64,000 bases of DNA from Variovorax flavidus (GCF_030317145.1 NZ_JASZYE010000001.1:2046001-2110000), one strand, 5' to 3'; numbered from the stretch's first letter, positions 26,840-35,442 are shown. The notes: generated by a model from the sequence alone, not told the origin. Made by a program: numbers and translations.

Positions 26840-28324
26840 ATGACGGCTGCCTCGCCTTCCATCCACCCGGTCGACCAGCGCCTGCCCGCAGGCAAGCTCA
26901 CGGCTCTCGGCCTGCAACACGTGCTGGTGATGTACGCCGGTGCAGTCGCGGTTCCGCTGATCGTCGGCCGCGCGCTCAAGCTCAGTCCGCAGGAGGTCGC
27001 GCTGCTGATCTCTGCCGACCTGTTCTGCTGCGGCGTTGCCACCCTGATCCAGGCACTCGGCGTCACGCAATGGTTCGGCATCAAGCTGCCGGTGATGATG
27101 GGCGTGACCTTCGCCTCCGTCGCGCCGATGGTCGCCATCGCCAATGCCAACCCGGGCCAGGCCGGTGCGCAACTGCTGTTCGGCGCGATCATCGGCGCCG
27201 GCATCATCTCGATATTGATTGCCCCGATGGTGTCGCGCATGCTGCGCTTCTTCCCGCCCGTGGTCACCGGCACGATCATCGCGGTGATCGGCATCAGCCT
27301 GATGCGCGTGGGCATCAACTGGATCTTCGGCAACCCGGTCGGCCCGACCGCACCTGCGCTGGTCGATCCGGTCTACGCGAAGTGGCTGGCCGACGCGACC
27401 TCGCCGGGCTCCTCGGTGCCGCCGCTGCCCAAGGGCCTCTCGATCGTGCCCTCGGTGCCCAACCCCAAGTATGCGGACCTGGGCGGCCTCGGCATCGCTG
27501 CGCTGGTGCTGGTGTCGATCCTGATGATCGTGAAATACGCCAAGGGCTTCATCGCCAACATCTCGGTGCTGCTGGGCATCGTGATCGGCGCGGTCGTCGC
27601 GACGCTGTTCGGCTTCATGACCTTCGAGAAGGTCGGCAACGCGGCGTGGTTCGACGTGGTGCTGCCCTTCCACTTCGGCATGCCGCAGTTCGACCCGATC
27701 CTGATCCTCACGATGTCGCTGATCATGATCGTGGTGATGATCGAGTCGACGGGCATGTTCCTCGCCCTGGGCGAAATGACCGACCGCAAGATCACGCAGC
27801 AGGATCTCGCCCGCGGCTTGCGCACCGATGGCCTGGGCACACTGATCGGCGGTGTGTTCAACACCTTCCCGTACACGAGCTTCTCGCAGAACGTGGGGCT
27901 GGTGGCGGTGACGGGCATCAAGAGCCGCTTCGTCTGCGTCGCCGGCGGCGTGATCCTGATCGTGCTCGGCCTGCTGCCGAAGATGGCGGCGCTGGTCGAA
28001 TCGCTGCCCACGGTGGTGCTGGGCGGCGCGGGCCTGGTGATGTTCGGCATGGTGGCGGCCACGGGCATCCGGATCCTCTCCGGCGTGGACTTCAAGGGCA
28101 ACCGCCACAACGCGATGATCGTCGCGGTGTCGATCGGCATCGGCATGATTCCGTTGATCGCCCCGAACTTCAAGCAGTGGATGCCGCATGCGATCCACTC
28201 GCTGGTGGAGTCGGGCATCCTGCTGGCGTCGATCTGCGCGGTGCTGCTCAACCTGTTCCTCAACGGTGCGAAGCACGACGAGACGGCGATCATCGCGGCG
28301 GCCAAGCAGGCCGAAGCGCATTGA
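26840..28324 (+). CDS. NCS2 nucleobase:cation symporter (urate/xanthine permease)
   Basis: This inner-membrane purine importer of 494 residues has about 12-14 membrane segments. NCS2 hallmarks are GLQHVLVMYAGAVAVPLIVG near the N-terminus, the ESTGMFLALGEMT segment with its functional Glu, and the carrier motif region GGVFNTFPYTSFSQNVGLVAVTGIKSR. The pattern is that of the urate/xanthine branch rather than uracil transporters. Start ATG 26840 follows AGGAGATC; upstream in-frame extensions run through the operator and are rejected. The shared operator and the urate enzymes nearby support urate as substrate. Confidence 0.9.
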   Translation: MTAASPSIHPVDQRLPAGKLTALGLQHVLVMYAGAVAVPLIVGRALKLSPQEVALLISADLFCCGVATLIQALGVTQWFGIKLPVMMGVTFASVAPMVAIANANPGQAGAQLLFGAIIGAGIISILIAPMVSRMLRFFPPVVTGTIIAVIGISLMRVGINWIFGNPVGPTAPALVDPVYAKWLADATSPGSSVPPLPKGLSIVPSVPNPKYADLGGLGIAALVLVSILMIVKYAKGFIANISVLLGIVIGAVVATLFGFMTFEKVGNAAWFDVVLPFHFGMPQFDPILILTMSLIMIVVMIESTGMFLALGEMTDRKITQQDLARGLRTDGLGTLIGGVFNTFPYTSFSQNVGLVAVTGIKSRFVCVAGGVILIVLGLLPKMAALVESLPTVVLGGAGLVMFGMVAATGIRILSGVDFKGNRHNAMIVAVSIGIGMIPLIAPNFKQWMPHAIHSLVESGILLASICAVLLNLFLNGAKHDETAIIAAAKQAEAH

Positions 28325-28430
28325 GGGCTCGCCCCCAGGCTTCGCGCACTTCGTGTCGCTTCGCCTACCCCCTACCGGGGGCAACACCGGCGGCCCGGCG
28401 GAGCCGGTTCCGCGGTGTTTCACGAACAGG
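28325..28430. repeat. Hairpin-rich intergenic repeat-like element
   Basis: Directly after the permease stop lies a stretch with nested stems: CCCCC TACC GGGGG (28368-28381), then an outer AACACCG/CGGTGTT pair enclosing CCGGC GGA GCCGG. The wording (CCCCCAGGCTTCGCGCACTT, CCCCCTACCGGGGGCAACAC) resembles a dispersed intergenic repeat I associate with Variovorax-type genomes. That memory cannot be checked here, and only one copy is in the window. It could serve as a terminator. Confidence 0.5.
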
Positions 28431-28452
28431 CTGGGCTTCGCCGGCCTTTGGG

Positions 28453-29310
28453 TTAGATCATTGCCAGGGGGGTCTTGCGGCGGGGCGGGGGATGGAGGCG
28501 GTCGATTTCTGCCAGGTCGGCGGCGCTGAGTTCCAGGTGGGCGGCTGCGAGGTTTTCGCGGAGGTGGGCTTCGCGCACTGCCTTTGGTATGGCGACGACG
28601 CCCGGTCGTGACAGCACCCATGCAAGTGCGACCTGCGCGGCCGTGACGCCGAGGCGCTGCGCGATTTTCAAGAGGCCGGCGTCCGTGGCGAGTGAGCCCT
28701 GATCTATGGGGCTGTAGGCCATCAGGGGCATTCCGCTTTCGCGGAGCCAGGGCAACAGGCTGAACTCGGGGCCGCGTTCGCCGACGGAGAAGTAGACCTG
28801 GTTTGCCGCGCAGCCCGCGACGTCGCCGGTAACGCTTGCGAGTTCTTCCATGTCGTCGGTGTCGAAGTTGCTGACGCCCCAGTGGCCGATGCGACGCTTT
28901 GCCACGAGCGCGCGCAGGGCGTCGCATGTCTCGGTCAACGGGTGCTCTCCGCGCCAGTGCAGGAGATAGAGATCGATGTGGTCGAGGCCGAGGCGCGCGA
29001 GGCTTCGTTCGCAGGCGGCGGGTGTTCCCTTGCGGCTGGCGTTGTGCGGGTAGACCTTGCTGACGATGAAGAGGTCTTCGCGCCGGACGTCGCCGGCACG
29101 AAGTGCATCGGCCACGGCCTGGCCGACGACTTCCTCGGCGCCGCCCTCGCCGTACATCTCGGCGGTGTCGATGAGGCGGTAGCCCATGTCGATGGCGGCG
29201 CGCACCGCGGCCACTTCGGCCTTGCGGTGCCCGGCGGCTTCACCCATGTGCCAGGTGCCGAGGCCCAGCGAAGGGATGGACGACCCGCCAGGAAGATCGA
29301 GTGAGCGCAT
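28453..29310 (-). CDS. Aldo/keto reductase
   Basis: This is a NADPH-dependent carbonyl reductase of the AKR superfamily, 285 residues, TIM barrel. The family tetrad is visible: D in DMGYRLIDTAEMYGEGGAE (Asp and Tyr), K in FIVSKVYPHNAS, and H in YLLHWRGEHPL. The C-terminal cofactor loop is VVAIPKAVREAHLRENL. Start ATG 29310 has AAGG 7 bases upstream; a GTG immediately before it is less likely. The closest described groups are bacterial 2,5-diketo-gluconate reductase-like enzymes. Physiological substrate unknown; single-gene unit. Confidence 0.88.
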   Translation of the reverse strand: MRSLDLPGGSSIPSLGLGTWHMGEAAGHRKAEVAAVRAAIDMGYRLIDTAEMYGEGGAEEVVGQAVADALRAGDVRREDLFIVSKVYPHNASRKGTPAACERSLARLGLDHIDLYLLHWRGEHPLTETCDALRALVAKRRIGHWGVSNFDTDDMEELASVTGDVAGCAANQVYFSVGERGPEFSLLPWLRESGMPLMAYSPIDQGSLATDAGLLKIAQRLGVTAAQVALAWVLSRPGVVAIPKAVREAHLRENLAAAHLELSAADLAEIDRLHPPPRRKTPLAMI

Positions 29311-29375
29311 CACGCATCCTTGTGCTGAAAAGCAGGCCGGACGGCCAGCAGGACAAGGATGCTAGCGCGCCCGGG

Positions 29376-30311
29376 TCAGCGGTAGCCGGTTTCGTTCGGG
29401 TTGTGGATGATCCAGATCAGGTTGCCGCCGGACACGTTGCCGAGGCTGCCGCCCGCGAAGATCAGGCGGCCCTGGCCCTTGTAGGTCATTTCGAGGCGAT
29501 GGCGATCGCCGCCGAAATAGAACGGGATCCAGGCCTTGCCCGTCATGTATGCACCGCTGTCGGTCGGCTCGCCCGCGAGATCCACGACCTGCTTCCAGGA
29601 CATGCCGATCTGCAGTTGCGTGAACTTCGAGTTCTTGGCCGGATTCCCGGTGATCTCGCCTTCGTAGTCGTTCATGCCCTTGACGGTGCGTCCGCTGCCG
29701 GATTCCACCTTGGTGGAGTCGATCACGTTGCCCTGGCTGTCCATGCCGGGCTTGGCACCGCCCTTGGCCGTTGCGGGTGCAGGCGCCGGGGCCGCTGCCG
29801 GTGCGGGCGCCGCGGCAGGTGCAGGCGCTGCGGCGACCACGGGAGCGCTCGCTTCGGCCACCGCCACGGCGCAGCGGTCGAGTTCGACGACGGACCGGTT
29901 GGTCTTCTGCGTGAACGTGTAGTTGCTGACCTTGGCCGTGACCTCGCCGCCCTTGAATCCGGCGGCGGAGGTCTTGCAGCGGAAATAGGTGTCGTCATCG
30001 GCCTGGACTTCGTACAGCCCTGCAGGAAGACCCTTCGTCGAGGACTTCGACAGGTTCAACGCGACGGTCTTCCCGACCAGCGCCTTCCTGGCCTTGGCGG
30101 TGCCTTCGCTCAGCGTCTGGGTGATTTCCCCGTACGTCATACCCGCCGGGATCTTGCGGGCGGCGTCGTTCGCCGCGGGGGCAGCCGGAGCGGGCGCGGG
30201 CGCAGCGGGCGCGGCGGACTCGGAAGGGGCACGCTGGGCGGCACAGCCGGCGAGCAGGACGGTCACCGCGGCCGCGATGGCGGCGCCGGTGAAAGAGATT
30301 CTCAAAGTCAC
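29376..30311 (-). CDS. Lipoprotein with Ala/Pro-rich linkers and BamE/SmpA-like C-terminus
   Basis: This is a predicted lipoprotein of 311 residues (lipobox LLAGCAAQ, Cys about residue 23). Two Ala/Pro low-complexity linkers (about 30-48 and 160-185) separate a middle domain from a C-terminal domain. The middle domain has a Cys pair, YFRCKTSAAGFKGGEV and ELDRCAVAV. The C-terminal part (LQIGMSWKQVVDLAGEPTDS and WIPFYFGGDRHRLEMTYKGQ) has the G-M-x-x-x-x-V-x-x-x-x-G-x-P pattern of the SmpA/BamE-like fold. Start is GTG 30311 with GGAG upstream. It diverges from the DUF1090 gene across a 72-base gap with a hairpin. Role unknown. Confidence 0.7.
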   Translation of the reverse strand: MTLRISFTGAAIAAAVTVLLAGCAAQRAPSESAAPAAPAPAPAAPAANDAARKIPAGMTYGEITQTLSEGTAKARKALVGKTVALNLSKSSTKGLPAGLYEVQADDDTYFRCKTSAAGFKGGEVTAKVSNYTFTQKTNRSVVELDRCAVAVAEASAPVVAAAPAPAAAPAPAAAPAPAPATAKGGAKPGMDSQGNVIDSTKVESGSGRTVKGMNDYEGEITGNPAKNSKFTQLQIGMSWKQVVDLAGEPTDSGAYMTGKAWIPFYFGGDRHRLEMTYKGQGRLIFAGGSLGNVSGGNLIWIIHNPNETGYR

Positions 30312-30331
30312 GTTTGAAACTCCATGTTACA

Positions 30332-30360
30332 GAGCCTTCCATTATTGATGATGGAGGCTC
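30332..30360. promoter_or_regulatory. Inverted repeat in a divergent promoter
   Basis: GAGCCTTCCAT and ATGGAGGCTC pair with one bulged T around an 8-base loop, centred between the divergent lipoprotein and DUF1090 genes. It may be an operator or a leader hairpin of the rightward transcript. Confidence 0.4.
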
Positions 30361-30383
30361 GGCACCTTGAACACGGAGCACTC

Positions 30384-30770
30384 ATGAATATTTCGACTTA
30401 CCTCCTGGCAGCAGCGCTCGCCACATCGTCCTTCGGGGCCGCTGCGCAGGCCGCACCCGGCGGAACCTGCCGCGCCAAGCACGAGGCCATCAGCCGGGAC
30501 ATCGACGAAGCCAAGGCCAAGGGGCAGAAACAGCGCGTTCGTGGTCTGGAGCGCGCGCTGAAGGAGGTCGACCGCAACTGCAGCGACGAGAAGCTGCAGG
30601 CGGAGCATCAGCGCCGCATCGCGCAACAGGAGAAGAAGGTTGCCGCGAGAGAACGCGAGCTGAAGGAAGCCGAACGCAATGGCAGCGCCGAAAAGATCGC
30701 GCGGCGAAAGAGCAAACTCGCCGAGGAACAAGCGGAACTGCAGCGCCTCAAGGAAGCCCGCCTCAACTGA
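30384..30770 (+). CDS. DUF1090 family periplasmic protein (YqjC-like)
   Basis: This 128-residue exported protein has a signal peptide to about residue 24 (YLLAAALATSSFGAAAQA). Its mature region is the DUF1090 pattern: CRAKHEAISRDIDEAKAKGQ, LERALKEVDRNCSDEKLQAE, then a long charged helix QQEKKVAARERELKEAERNG. The two Cys residues may form a disulfide. The family is widespread and uncharacterised. Start is ATG 30384; longer frames include the upstream hairpin. The hydrolase gene follows 25 bases later. Confidence 0.8.
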   Translation: MNISTYLLAAALATSSFGAAAQAAPGGTCRAKHEAISRDIDEAKAKGQKQRVRGLERALKEVDRNCSDEKLQAEHQRRIAQQEKKVAARERELKEAERNGSAEKIARRKSKLAEEQAELQRLKEARLN

Positions 30771-30795
30771 CCCATCCGCACGACACTGGACCGAC

Positions 30796-31464
30796 ATGCA
30801 GAAAGTCTCGATACGCATCAACGACGACCTGGCCGTCTCGGGGATCGTGCAGGCGCCGCCCGCGCCCAGTGCCTGCTACGTCTTCGCCCACGGGGCGGGC
30901 GCCGGCATGGACCATTCGTTCATGACCGCGGTTGCGGACGGCCTGGCCGAACGCCACATCGCCACCCTGCGCTATCAGTTCCCCTACATGGAACTCGGCA
31001 AGAAGCGTCCGGACCTGCCGCCCACGGCGCACGCCACGGTTCGTGCGGCGGTGGCGTACGCGGCGCAGGTGTTCGGGCCGCTGCCCCTGCTGGCGGGCGG
31101 CAAGTCCTTCGGCGCCCGCATGACCTCGCAGGCGCAGGCGATCGAGCCGCTGCCTCGCGTCGAAGGCCTGGTGTTCCTGGGCTTCCCCCTGCATCCTGCC
31201 GGCGTGCCCGCGACCTCTCGCGCCGAGCATCTGTCGAAGGTGCAGATCCCGATGCTCTTCGTCCAGGGCACGCAGGACAAGCTGGCGGACCTCGACCACC
31301 TTCGCCCGGTCGTCGCGAAGCTCGGCTCGCGCGCCACGCTGATGGTGATCGACCATGCGGACCATTCCTTCCACGTCCTCAAGCGCTCGGGGCGCGATGA
31401 TGACGAGGTGCTGACCGAGATCCTCGACGGCGTGGCCCGATGGGCGGCCGGGCGTTCTTCCTGA
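30796..31464 (+). CDS. Alpha/beta hydrolase (KANL3/Tex30-like)
   Basis: This is a small cytosolic alpha/beta hydrolase of 222 residues. The oxyanion region is YVFAHGAGAGMDHSFM, the nucleophile elbow GGKSFGARM (Ser in GxSxG), the acid lies in LFVQGTQDKLADL and the catalytic His in IDHADHSFHVL. This layout matches the KANL3/Tex30-like family of short hydrolases common in bacteria. Substrate unknown. Start ATG 30796 is chosen because upstream codons overlap the DUF1090 gene. Confidence 0.8.
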   Translation: MQKVSIRINDDLAVSGIVQAPPAPSACYVFAHGAGAGMDHSFMTAVADGLAERHIATLRYQFPYMELGKKRPDLPPTAHATVRAAVAYAAQVFGPLPLLAGGKSFGARMTSQAQAIEPLPRVEGLVFLGFPLHPAGVPATSRAEHLSKVQIPMLFVQGTQDKLADLDHLRPVVAKLGSRATLMVIDHADHSFHVLKRSGRDDDEVLTEILDGVARWAAGRSS

Positions 31465-31489
31465 ACCTGTTTCACTGCTGGAGATCCTG

Positions 31490-32263
31490 TTGCAATCCGT
31501 CCTCAAGAACTTTGACCTCACCGGGCGCACCGCGCTCATCACCGGCTCCAGTGCGGGCATCGGCTTCGCGCTGGCGCGCGGGCTGGCCGGCGCCGGCGCC
31601 CGCGTGATCCTCAACGCGCGCAATGCCGCCAAGCTGGAGCAGGCCGCGACGCAGTTGCGCGACGAGGGCGCCACGGTCTTCGCCGCCGCCTTCGACGTGA
31701 CCTCGGGCGATGCGGTGAACGCCGCCATCGCGCGCATCGAGGCCGACATCGGCGCGATCGACATCCTGGTCAACAACGCCGGCATGCAGCGCCGCGGGCC
31801 GCTCGACCAGTTCGAGGAAGCGAACTGGCACGAACTGATGAAGACCAACGTCGACAGCGTGTTCCTCGTCGGCAAGGCGGTGGCGCAGCGCATGATCCCG
31901 CGCGGGCGCGGCAAGATCGTCAACATCTGCTCGGTGCAGAGCGAGCTCGGCCGACCCGGCATCGCGCCCTACACCGCCAGCAAGGGTGCGGTGAAGATGC
32001 TGACCAAGGGCATGGCCATCGACTGGGGCCAGCACGGCATCCAGGTCAACGGCCTCGGGCCCGGCTACTTCAAGACCGAGCTGACCGAGGCGCTGGTCAA
32101 CAACGAGGACTTCACGAAATGGCTGGTCGGCCGCACGCCCTCGCGGCGCTGGGGCGATGTCGAAGACCTGGTGGGCGCGGCGGTGTTTCTTTCGAGCGAT
32201 GCCTCCAACTTCGTGAACGGCCACATCCTCTACGTGGACGGCGGCGTGACCGCCACTCTCTGA
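31490..32263 (+). CDS. idnO: SDR oxidoreductase, gluconate 5-dehydrogenase (IdnO)-like
   Basis: This classical short-chain dehydrogenase of 257 residues has the NAD(P) motif TGSSAGIGFALA, the structural NNAGMQRRG, a Ser in ICSVQSELGR and the catalytic YTASK. The sequence follows IdnO, which reduces 5-keto-D-gluconate to D-gluconate. The start is TTG 31490 with GGAG 6 bases upstream. The idnD-like gene follows 8 bases later, the same pair as in the L-idonate pathway of enteric bacteria. A transporter, gluconate kinase and idonate regulator are not in the immediate neighbourhood. Confidence 0.82.
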   Translation: MQSVLKNFDLTGRTALITGSSAGIGFALARGLAGAGARVILNARNAAKLEQAATQLRDEGATVFAAAFDVTSGDAVNAAIARIEADIGAIDILVNNAGMQRRGPLDQFEEANWHELMKTNVDSVFLVGKAVAQRMIPRGRGKIVNICSVQSELGRPGIAPYTASKGAVKMLTKGMAIDWGQHGIQVNGLGPGYFKTELTEALVNNEDFTKWLVGRTPSRRWGDVEDLVGAAVFLSSDASNFVNGHILYVDGGVTATL

Positions 32264-32271
32264 GAAAGACC

Positions 32272-33309
32272 ATGGAAGCACTCGTCATTCACGCACCCGG
32301 CGACCTGCGCGTCGAAGAGATCGAAACCGCCGAGCTCGGCGCCGACCAGCTGCAGGTGCGCGTGCGCTGCGGCGGCATCTGCGGCTCCGACCTGCACTAC
32401 TACCAGCACGGGGGCTTCGGCACCGTGCGCATCCAGCAGCCGATGGTGCTGGGCCACGAGGTGGCCGGGATGATCGAGGCGGTGGGCTCCGCCGTCACCG
32501 GCTTCCAGCCCGGCGAGCGCATCGCGATCAGCCCGAGCCGGCCCTGCGGGCTGTGCCGCTTCTGCCAGCAGGGGCTGCAGAACCACTGCCTGGACATGCG
32601 CTACTACGGTAGCGCGATGCGCAACCCGCACGTGCAGGGTGCCTTCCGCCAGCAGATCGTGGTCGAGACGCACCAGGCGCACAAGCTCGCGGATTCGGTC
32701 AGCGACGGCGAGGGCTCGATGGCCGAGCCGCTGTCGGTGGCGCTGCACGCGGTGCGGCGCGCGGGCCCGCTGCTGGGCCAGCGGGTGCTGGTGACCGGTT
32801 GCGGGCCGATCGGTGCGCTGGCGATCATTGCGGCGCGCCGGGCCGGCGCCGCGCACATCGTCGCGACCGACGTGGGCGCGCTCACGCTGGAAAAGGCGCT
32901 CAAGGTCGGCGCCGACGAGGTGGTCAACGTGGCCGAGGAGCCCGATGGTCTCAAGCGCTTCGCCGTCGACAAGGGCAGCTTCGACGTGCTGCTGGAGGCC
33001 AGCGGCAACCCACGCGCGCTGGTCGGCGCCTTCGAGGCGCTGCGCCCGCGCGGCGTGATCGTGCAGCTGGGCCTGGCTGGCGGCGAGATCCAGTTGCCGA
33101 TCAACACCATCGTCGCCAAGGAATTCGACCTGCGCGGCGCCTTCCGCTTCCACGAGGAATTCGCCGTCGCGGTCGAGCTGCTCAACAAGGGGCTGGTGGA
33201 CGTCAAGCCGCTGATCTCGGCGACGCTGTCGTATCGTGATTCGGCGCGCGCATTCGCGCTGGCGGCGGACCGGTCGCAGGCGATGAAGGTGCTGCTGAAC
33301 TTCGACTGA
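32272..33309 (+). CDS. idnD: Zinc-dependent L-idonate 5-dehydrogenase (IdnD)-like
   Basis: This medium-chain dehydrogenase of 345 residues probably oxidises L-idonate to 5-ketogluconate, the substrate of the IdnO neighbour. Catalytic zinc ligands are in RCGGICGSDLHYY and LGHEVAGMIEAVG. The four structural-zinc cysteines are in RPCGLCRFCQQGLQNHCLD, and the cofactor motif is VLVTGCGPIGALAI. The C-terminal FRFHEEFAVAVELLNKGLVD matches the IdnD branch. Start ATG 32272 lies after the idnO stop. The stop is followed by a hairpin and a convergent gntR. Confidence 0.85.
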   Translation: MEALVIHAPGDLRVEEIETAELGADQLQVRVRCGGICGSDLHYYQHGGFGTVRIQQPMVLGHEVAGMIEAVGSAVTGFQPGERIAISPSRPCGLCRFCQQGLQNHCLDMRYYGSAMRNPHVQGAFRQQIVVETHQAHKLADSVSDGEGSMAEPLSVALHAVRRAGPLLGQRVLVTGCGPIGALAIIAARRAGAAHIVATDVGALTLEKALKVGADEVVNVAEEPDGLKRFAVDKGSFDVLLEASGNPRALVGAFEALRPRGVIVQLGLAGGEIQLPINTIVAKEFDLRGAFRFHEEFAVAVELLNKGLVDVKPLISATLSYRDSARAFALAADRSQAMKVLLNFD

Positions 33310-33325
33310 GCCGCGACGACGCGGC
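33310..33325. terminator. Hairpin between convergent idnD and gntR
   Basis: GCCGCG and CGCGGC pair around a 4-base ACGA loop in the 25-base gap between the convergent stops. No T-tract; possible bidirectional terminator. Confidence 0.45.
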
Positions 33326-33334
33326 GGTCCGCGT

Positions 33335-33961
33335 CTAGACCGACTTCAGGACCGTCCACCCCGACTCGATGTGCTTGCGCATCGCGAGCATGGCGGTGGA
33401 CGCATCGCCCGTGGTGAGCGCCTGCAGGATCTCGTCGTGCTCGTGCACGGCATCCTTGCCGCGGCCTTCCACGGCGTTGATCAGGTCGAACGGGTAGCGC
33501 GCCCACAGGATCTGGACGAAGTGCAGGGTCTGGGGCATTTGCGCGCAGTCGTAGAGGCGCCGATGAAAGCGGTAGTTGACGCCACGCGCGATCGCGCGAT
33601 CGCCGCTCTCGAAGGCGGCGGCGAATTCGTCGGCCAGCGCCCGAAGCTCGGCGATGTCCTGCGACGTGACCTTCTCGACCGCGCCGCGAACCAGTTGCGC
33701 TTCCAGCATCAGCCGGAGATTGAGGATCTCGCCGGAGGCACCGGCATCGAAAGGGACCACGCGGGCGCCGCGATAGGAGTCGCCGCTGACATAGCCTTCG
33801 GCCGCCAGCAGCTTCAGTGCCTCGCGCACGGGCGTGATGCTCAGGTGGAGTTGCTCGGCGATCTCGGCCTGCTTGAGGCGCGAGCCGCGCGGGTACACCC
33901 CGGAGATGATCCGCTCGCGCAGGTAATCCGCAACTTGTTCTTCTTTGGTTCGATAGTCCAT
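33335..33961 (-). CDS. GntR/FCD-family regulator of the CoA-dependent catabolic island
   Basis: This DNA-binding regulator of 208 residues has a winged helix at residues 5-72 (RERIISGVYPRGSRLKQAEI, EQLHLSITPVREALKLLAAE). The FCD domain has EILNLRLMLEAQLVRGAV, VNYRFHRRLYDCA and VHEHDEILQAL, with the Asp/His metal-ligand pattern of the family. It is the last gene of the operon that begins with the MaoC-type hydratase at 39068, downstream of CoA-transferases and the lyase. It therefore likely senses a pathway intermediate and controls its own operon through the AGAATGCATTCT site at 39107. Start ATG 33961; the longer frame overlaps the lyase gene. Confidence 0.85.
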   Translation of the reverse strand: MDYRTKEEQVADYLRERIISGVYPRGSRLKQAEIAEQLHLSITPVREALKLLAAEGYVSGDSYRGARVVPFDAGASGEILNLRLMLEAQLVRGAVEKVTSQDIAELRALADEFAAAFESGDRAIARGVNYRFHRRLYDCAQMPQTLHFVQILWARYPFDLINAVEGRGKDAVHEHDEILQALTTGDASTAMLAMRKHIESGWTVLKSV

Positions 33962-33993
33962 TTGCTGCAGCCCTGCAAACCCTCCGCGGGATT

Positions 33994-34803
33994 CTAAGCG
34001 GCAGCGTCCGTGCCTTCGGCGACGATGCGCCGCGCCCGGTCGACGACCGGCTTGTCGATCATCTTGCCGTCTACGGAGGTGGCTGCGCCTCCGCTGGCCT
34101 CGAAAGCAGCCAACACCGCCAGCGCCCACTGCAGGTCCTGCGGCGTGGGCAGGAAGGCCGCGTTCACCGGCGCGACCTGGCGCGGATGGATGCACAGCTT
34201 GCCGCCGAAGCCCAGTTGCCGCGAACGCAACGCATCCGCCCGCATGCGCGCGTCGTCGTCGAAATGAACGCTGACGCCGTCGATCGGGGCGACGAGACCG
34301 GCATGGCAGGAATGCAGAACGATCTGGACGCGCACGCTCGTCATCGCATCGCCCTCGTCCGCGATGCCGCTTTCGGCGGCGAAGTCCACGCTGCCGAAAG
34401 CGATGCGCTCCAGGCCGGGCACCCGGACCATCTGCGCCAGTTCCATCAGGCCGGACACTGTTTCCAGCAGCGCGACGATCCGGCGCCCCGGCAGCGCCTG
34501 GGCCGTGCGCGCCAGCGAATCCGCATCGGCCTTGGGCAGCATCAGACCCGCGCCCGGCGCCGCCTGCAGCATTCGCAAGTCATCGGCGTGCCACTCGGTC
34601 TGCAGGGCATTGATGCGCACGAAGGCCCGGCGTCCGGTCGAAAGCCAGGAGGCGACCGTGCCGCGCGCGCCGGTCTTGGCCGCAGGTGCGACGGCGTCCT
34701 CCAGATCCAGGATGATTTCGCGCGCGCCGCTGGCGGCGGCCTTGTCGAAGCGCTCGGGCCGATCGCCGGGCACGAACAGCAGGCTGCGTGCGACGCGACT
34801 CAT
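33994..34803 (-). CDS. HpcH/HpaI aldolase, CitE-like CoA-ester lyase
   Basis: This is a TIM-barrel Mg-dependent lyase of 269 residues related to the citrate lyase beta subunit and (S)-citramalyl-CoA/malyl-CoA lyases. Visible motifs are RSLLFVPGDRPERFDKAAAS, EIILDLEDAVAPAAK, the Arg in FVRINALQTEWH, LMLPKAD, the metal-site Glu in ALLETVSGL, and FGSVDFAAESGIADEGD. It should cleave a 3-hydroxyacyl-CoA into acetyl-CoA (or propionyl-CoA) and a 2-oxoacid. Within the operon it would act after CoA transfer and hydration. It lies 7 bases after the isochorismatase-fold gene. Confidence 0.85.
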   Translation of the reverse strand: MSRVARSLLFVPGDRPERFDKAAASGAREIILDLEDAVAPAAKTGARGTVASWLSTGRRAFVRINALQTEWHADDLRMLQAAPGAGLMLPKADADSLARTAQALPGRRIVALLETVSGLMELAQMVRVPGLERIAFGSVDFAAESGIADEGDAMTSVRVQIVLHSCHAGLVAPIDGVSVHFDDDARMRADALRSRQLGFGGKLCIHPRQVAPVNAAFLPTPQDLQWALAVLAAFEASGGAATSVDGKMIDKPVVDRARRIVAEGTDAAA

Positions 34804-34810
34804 CGGCGCC

Positions 34811-35392
34811 TCACCCGAACACCACTTCTTGCGAAGTCGTCAGGCGACAGAAGCGGCGCAAGCTCTGGATCGCGCCCTCGTGCTCCTCGGCCGACAGCCC
34901 GCAGCAGCAGTCTTCCAGCACGACCATCTCGTAGTCGCGGTCGTGGCCTTCACGCACCGTGGCCTGCACGACCGCGTTCGTCGAGATGCCCGAGCAGTAG
35001 ATCCGCCGGATCCCCTTCGCGCGCAGGATCGCTTCCAGACTGGTGCTGTAGAAGGGGCTGACGCGGTGCTTGACGATGTCGAAGTCGCCGGACTGCATGC
35101 CGAGGTCCGGATGCACCTCGGTGCCCCAGGTGCCGAGCTTGAAGACGCCGTTCTTGCGGGCACCGGAAAAGATCGGCGAATCGGGCGGGCACTCGCGGTA
35201 ATCGGGCGAGAAGCCGACCCGCACGAAGCCGATGGGCACGCCGGCGGCGCGCGCCTTGTCGATCGCGTGGCGGGTGTTCTCGAGGATGCGGCGGCCGCGC
35301 ACCTGCTCGCCATAGGCGGCCTTGCCGTTCGGCCCGTCCGCGTGGACCAGGTCGTTTTCCATGTCCAGCACGAGGTAGATGGACTCTGTCAC
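34811..35392 (-). CDS. Isochorismatase-fold protein lacking the catalytic Cys
   Basis: The protein (193 residues) has the cysteine-hydrolase fold with Asp10 in YLVLDMENDL and Lys108 in FDIVKHRVSPF. The nucleophile position is altered: families with the T-N/D-x-C-V pattern have Cys where this protein has Val141 (CSGISTNAVVQATVREG). True isochorismatases also lack this Cys, and some amidohydrolase-like relatives carry Leu or Ala there, so it may hydrolyse an ether or be catalytically different rather than dead. GTG start 35392 follows AAGGAG. It sits between the CoA-transferase pair and the lyase. Confidence 0.8.
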   Translation of the reverse strand: MTESIYLVLDMENDLVHADGPNGKAAYGEQVRGRRILENTRHAIDKARAAGVPIGFVRVGFSPDYRECPPDSPIFSGARKNGVFKLGTWGTEVHPDLGMQSGDFDIVKHRVSPFYSTSLEAILRAKGIRRIYCSGISTNAVVQATVREGHDRDYEMVVLEDCCCGLSAEEHEGAIQSLRRFCRLTTSQEVVFG

Positions 35393-35442
35393 GTAGCACT
35401 CCTTGGGTTCGTTGATTGGGGCGTTGTCGCGCGAGGGATGTT

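Noticed and set aside
26612..28927. A 771-codon minus-strand frame opposite the NCS2 permease
   Set aside because: Antisense to an obvious transporter and to a terminator; His/Asp/Arg-rich low-complexity product.
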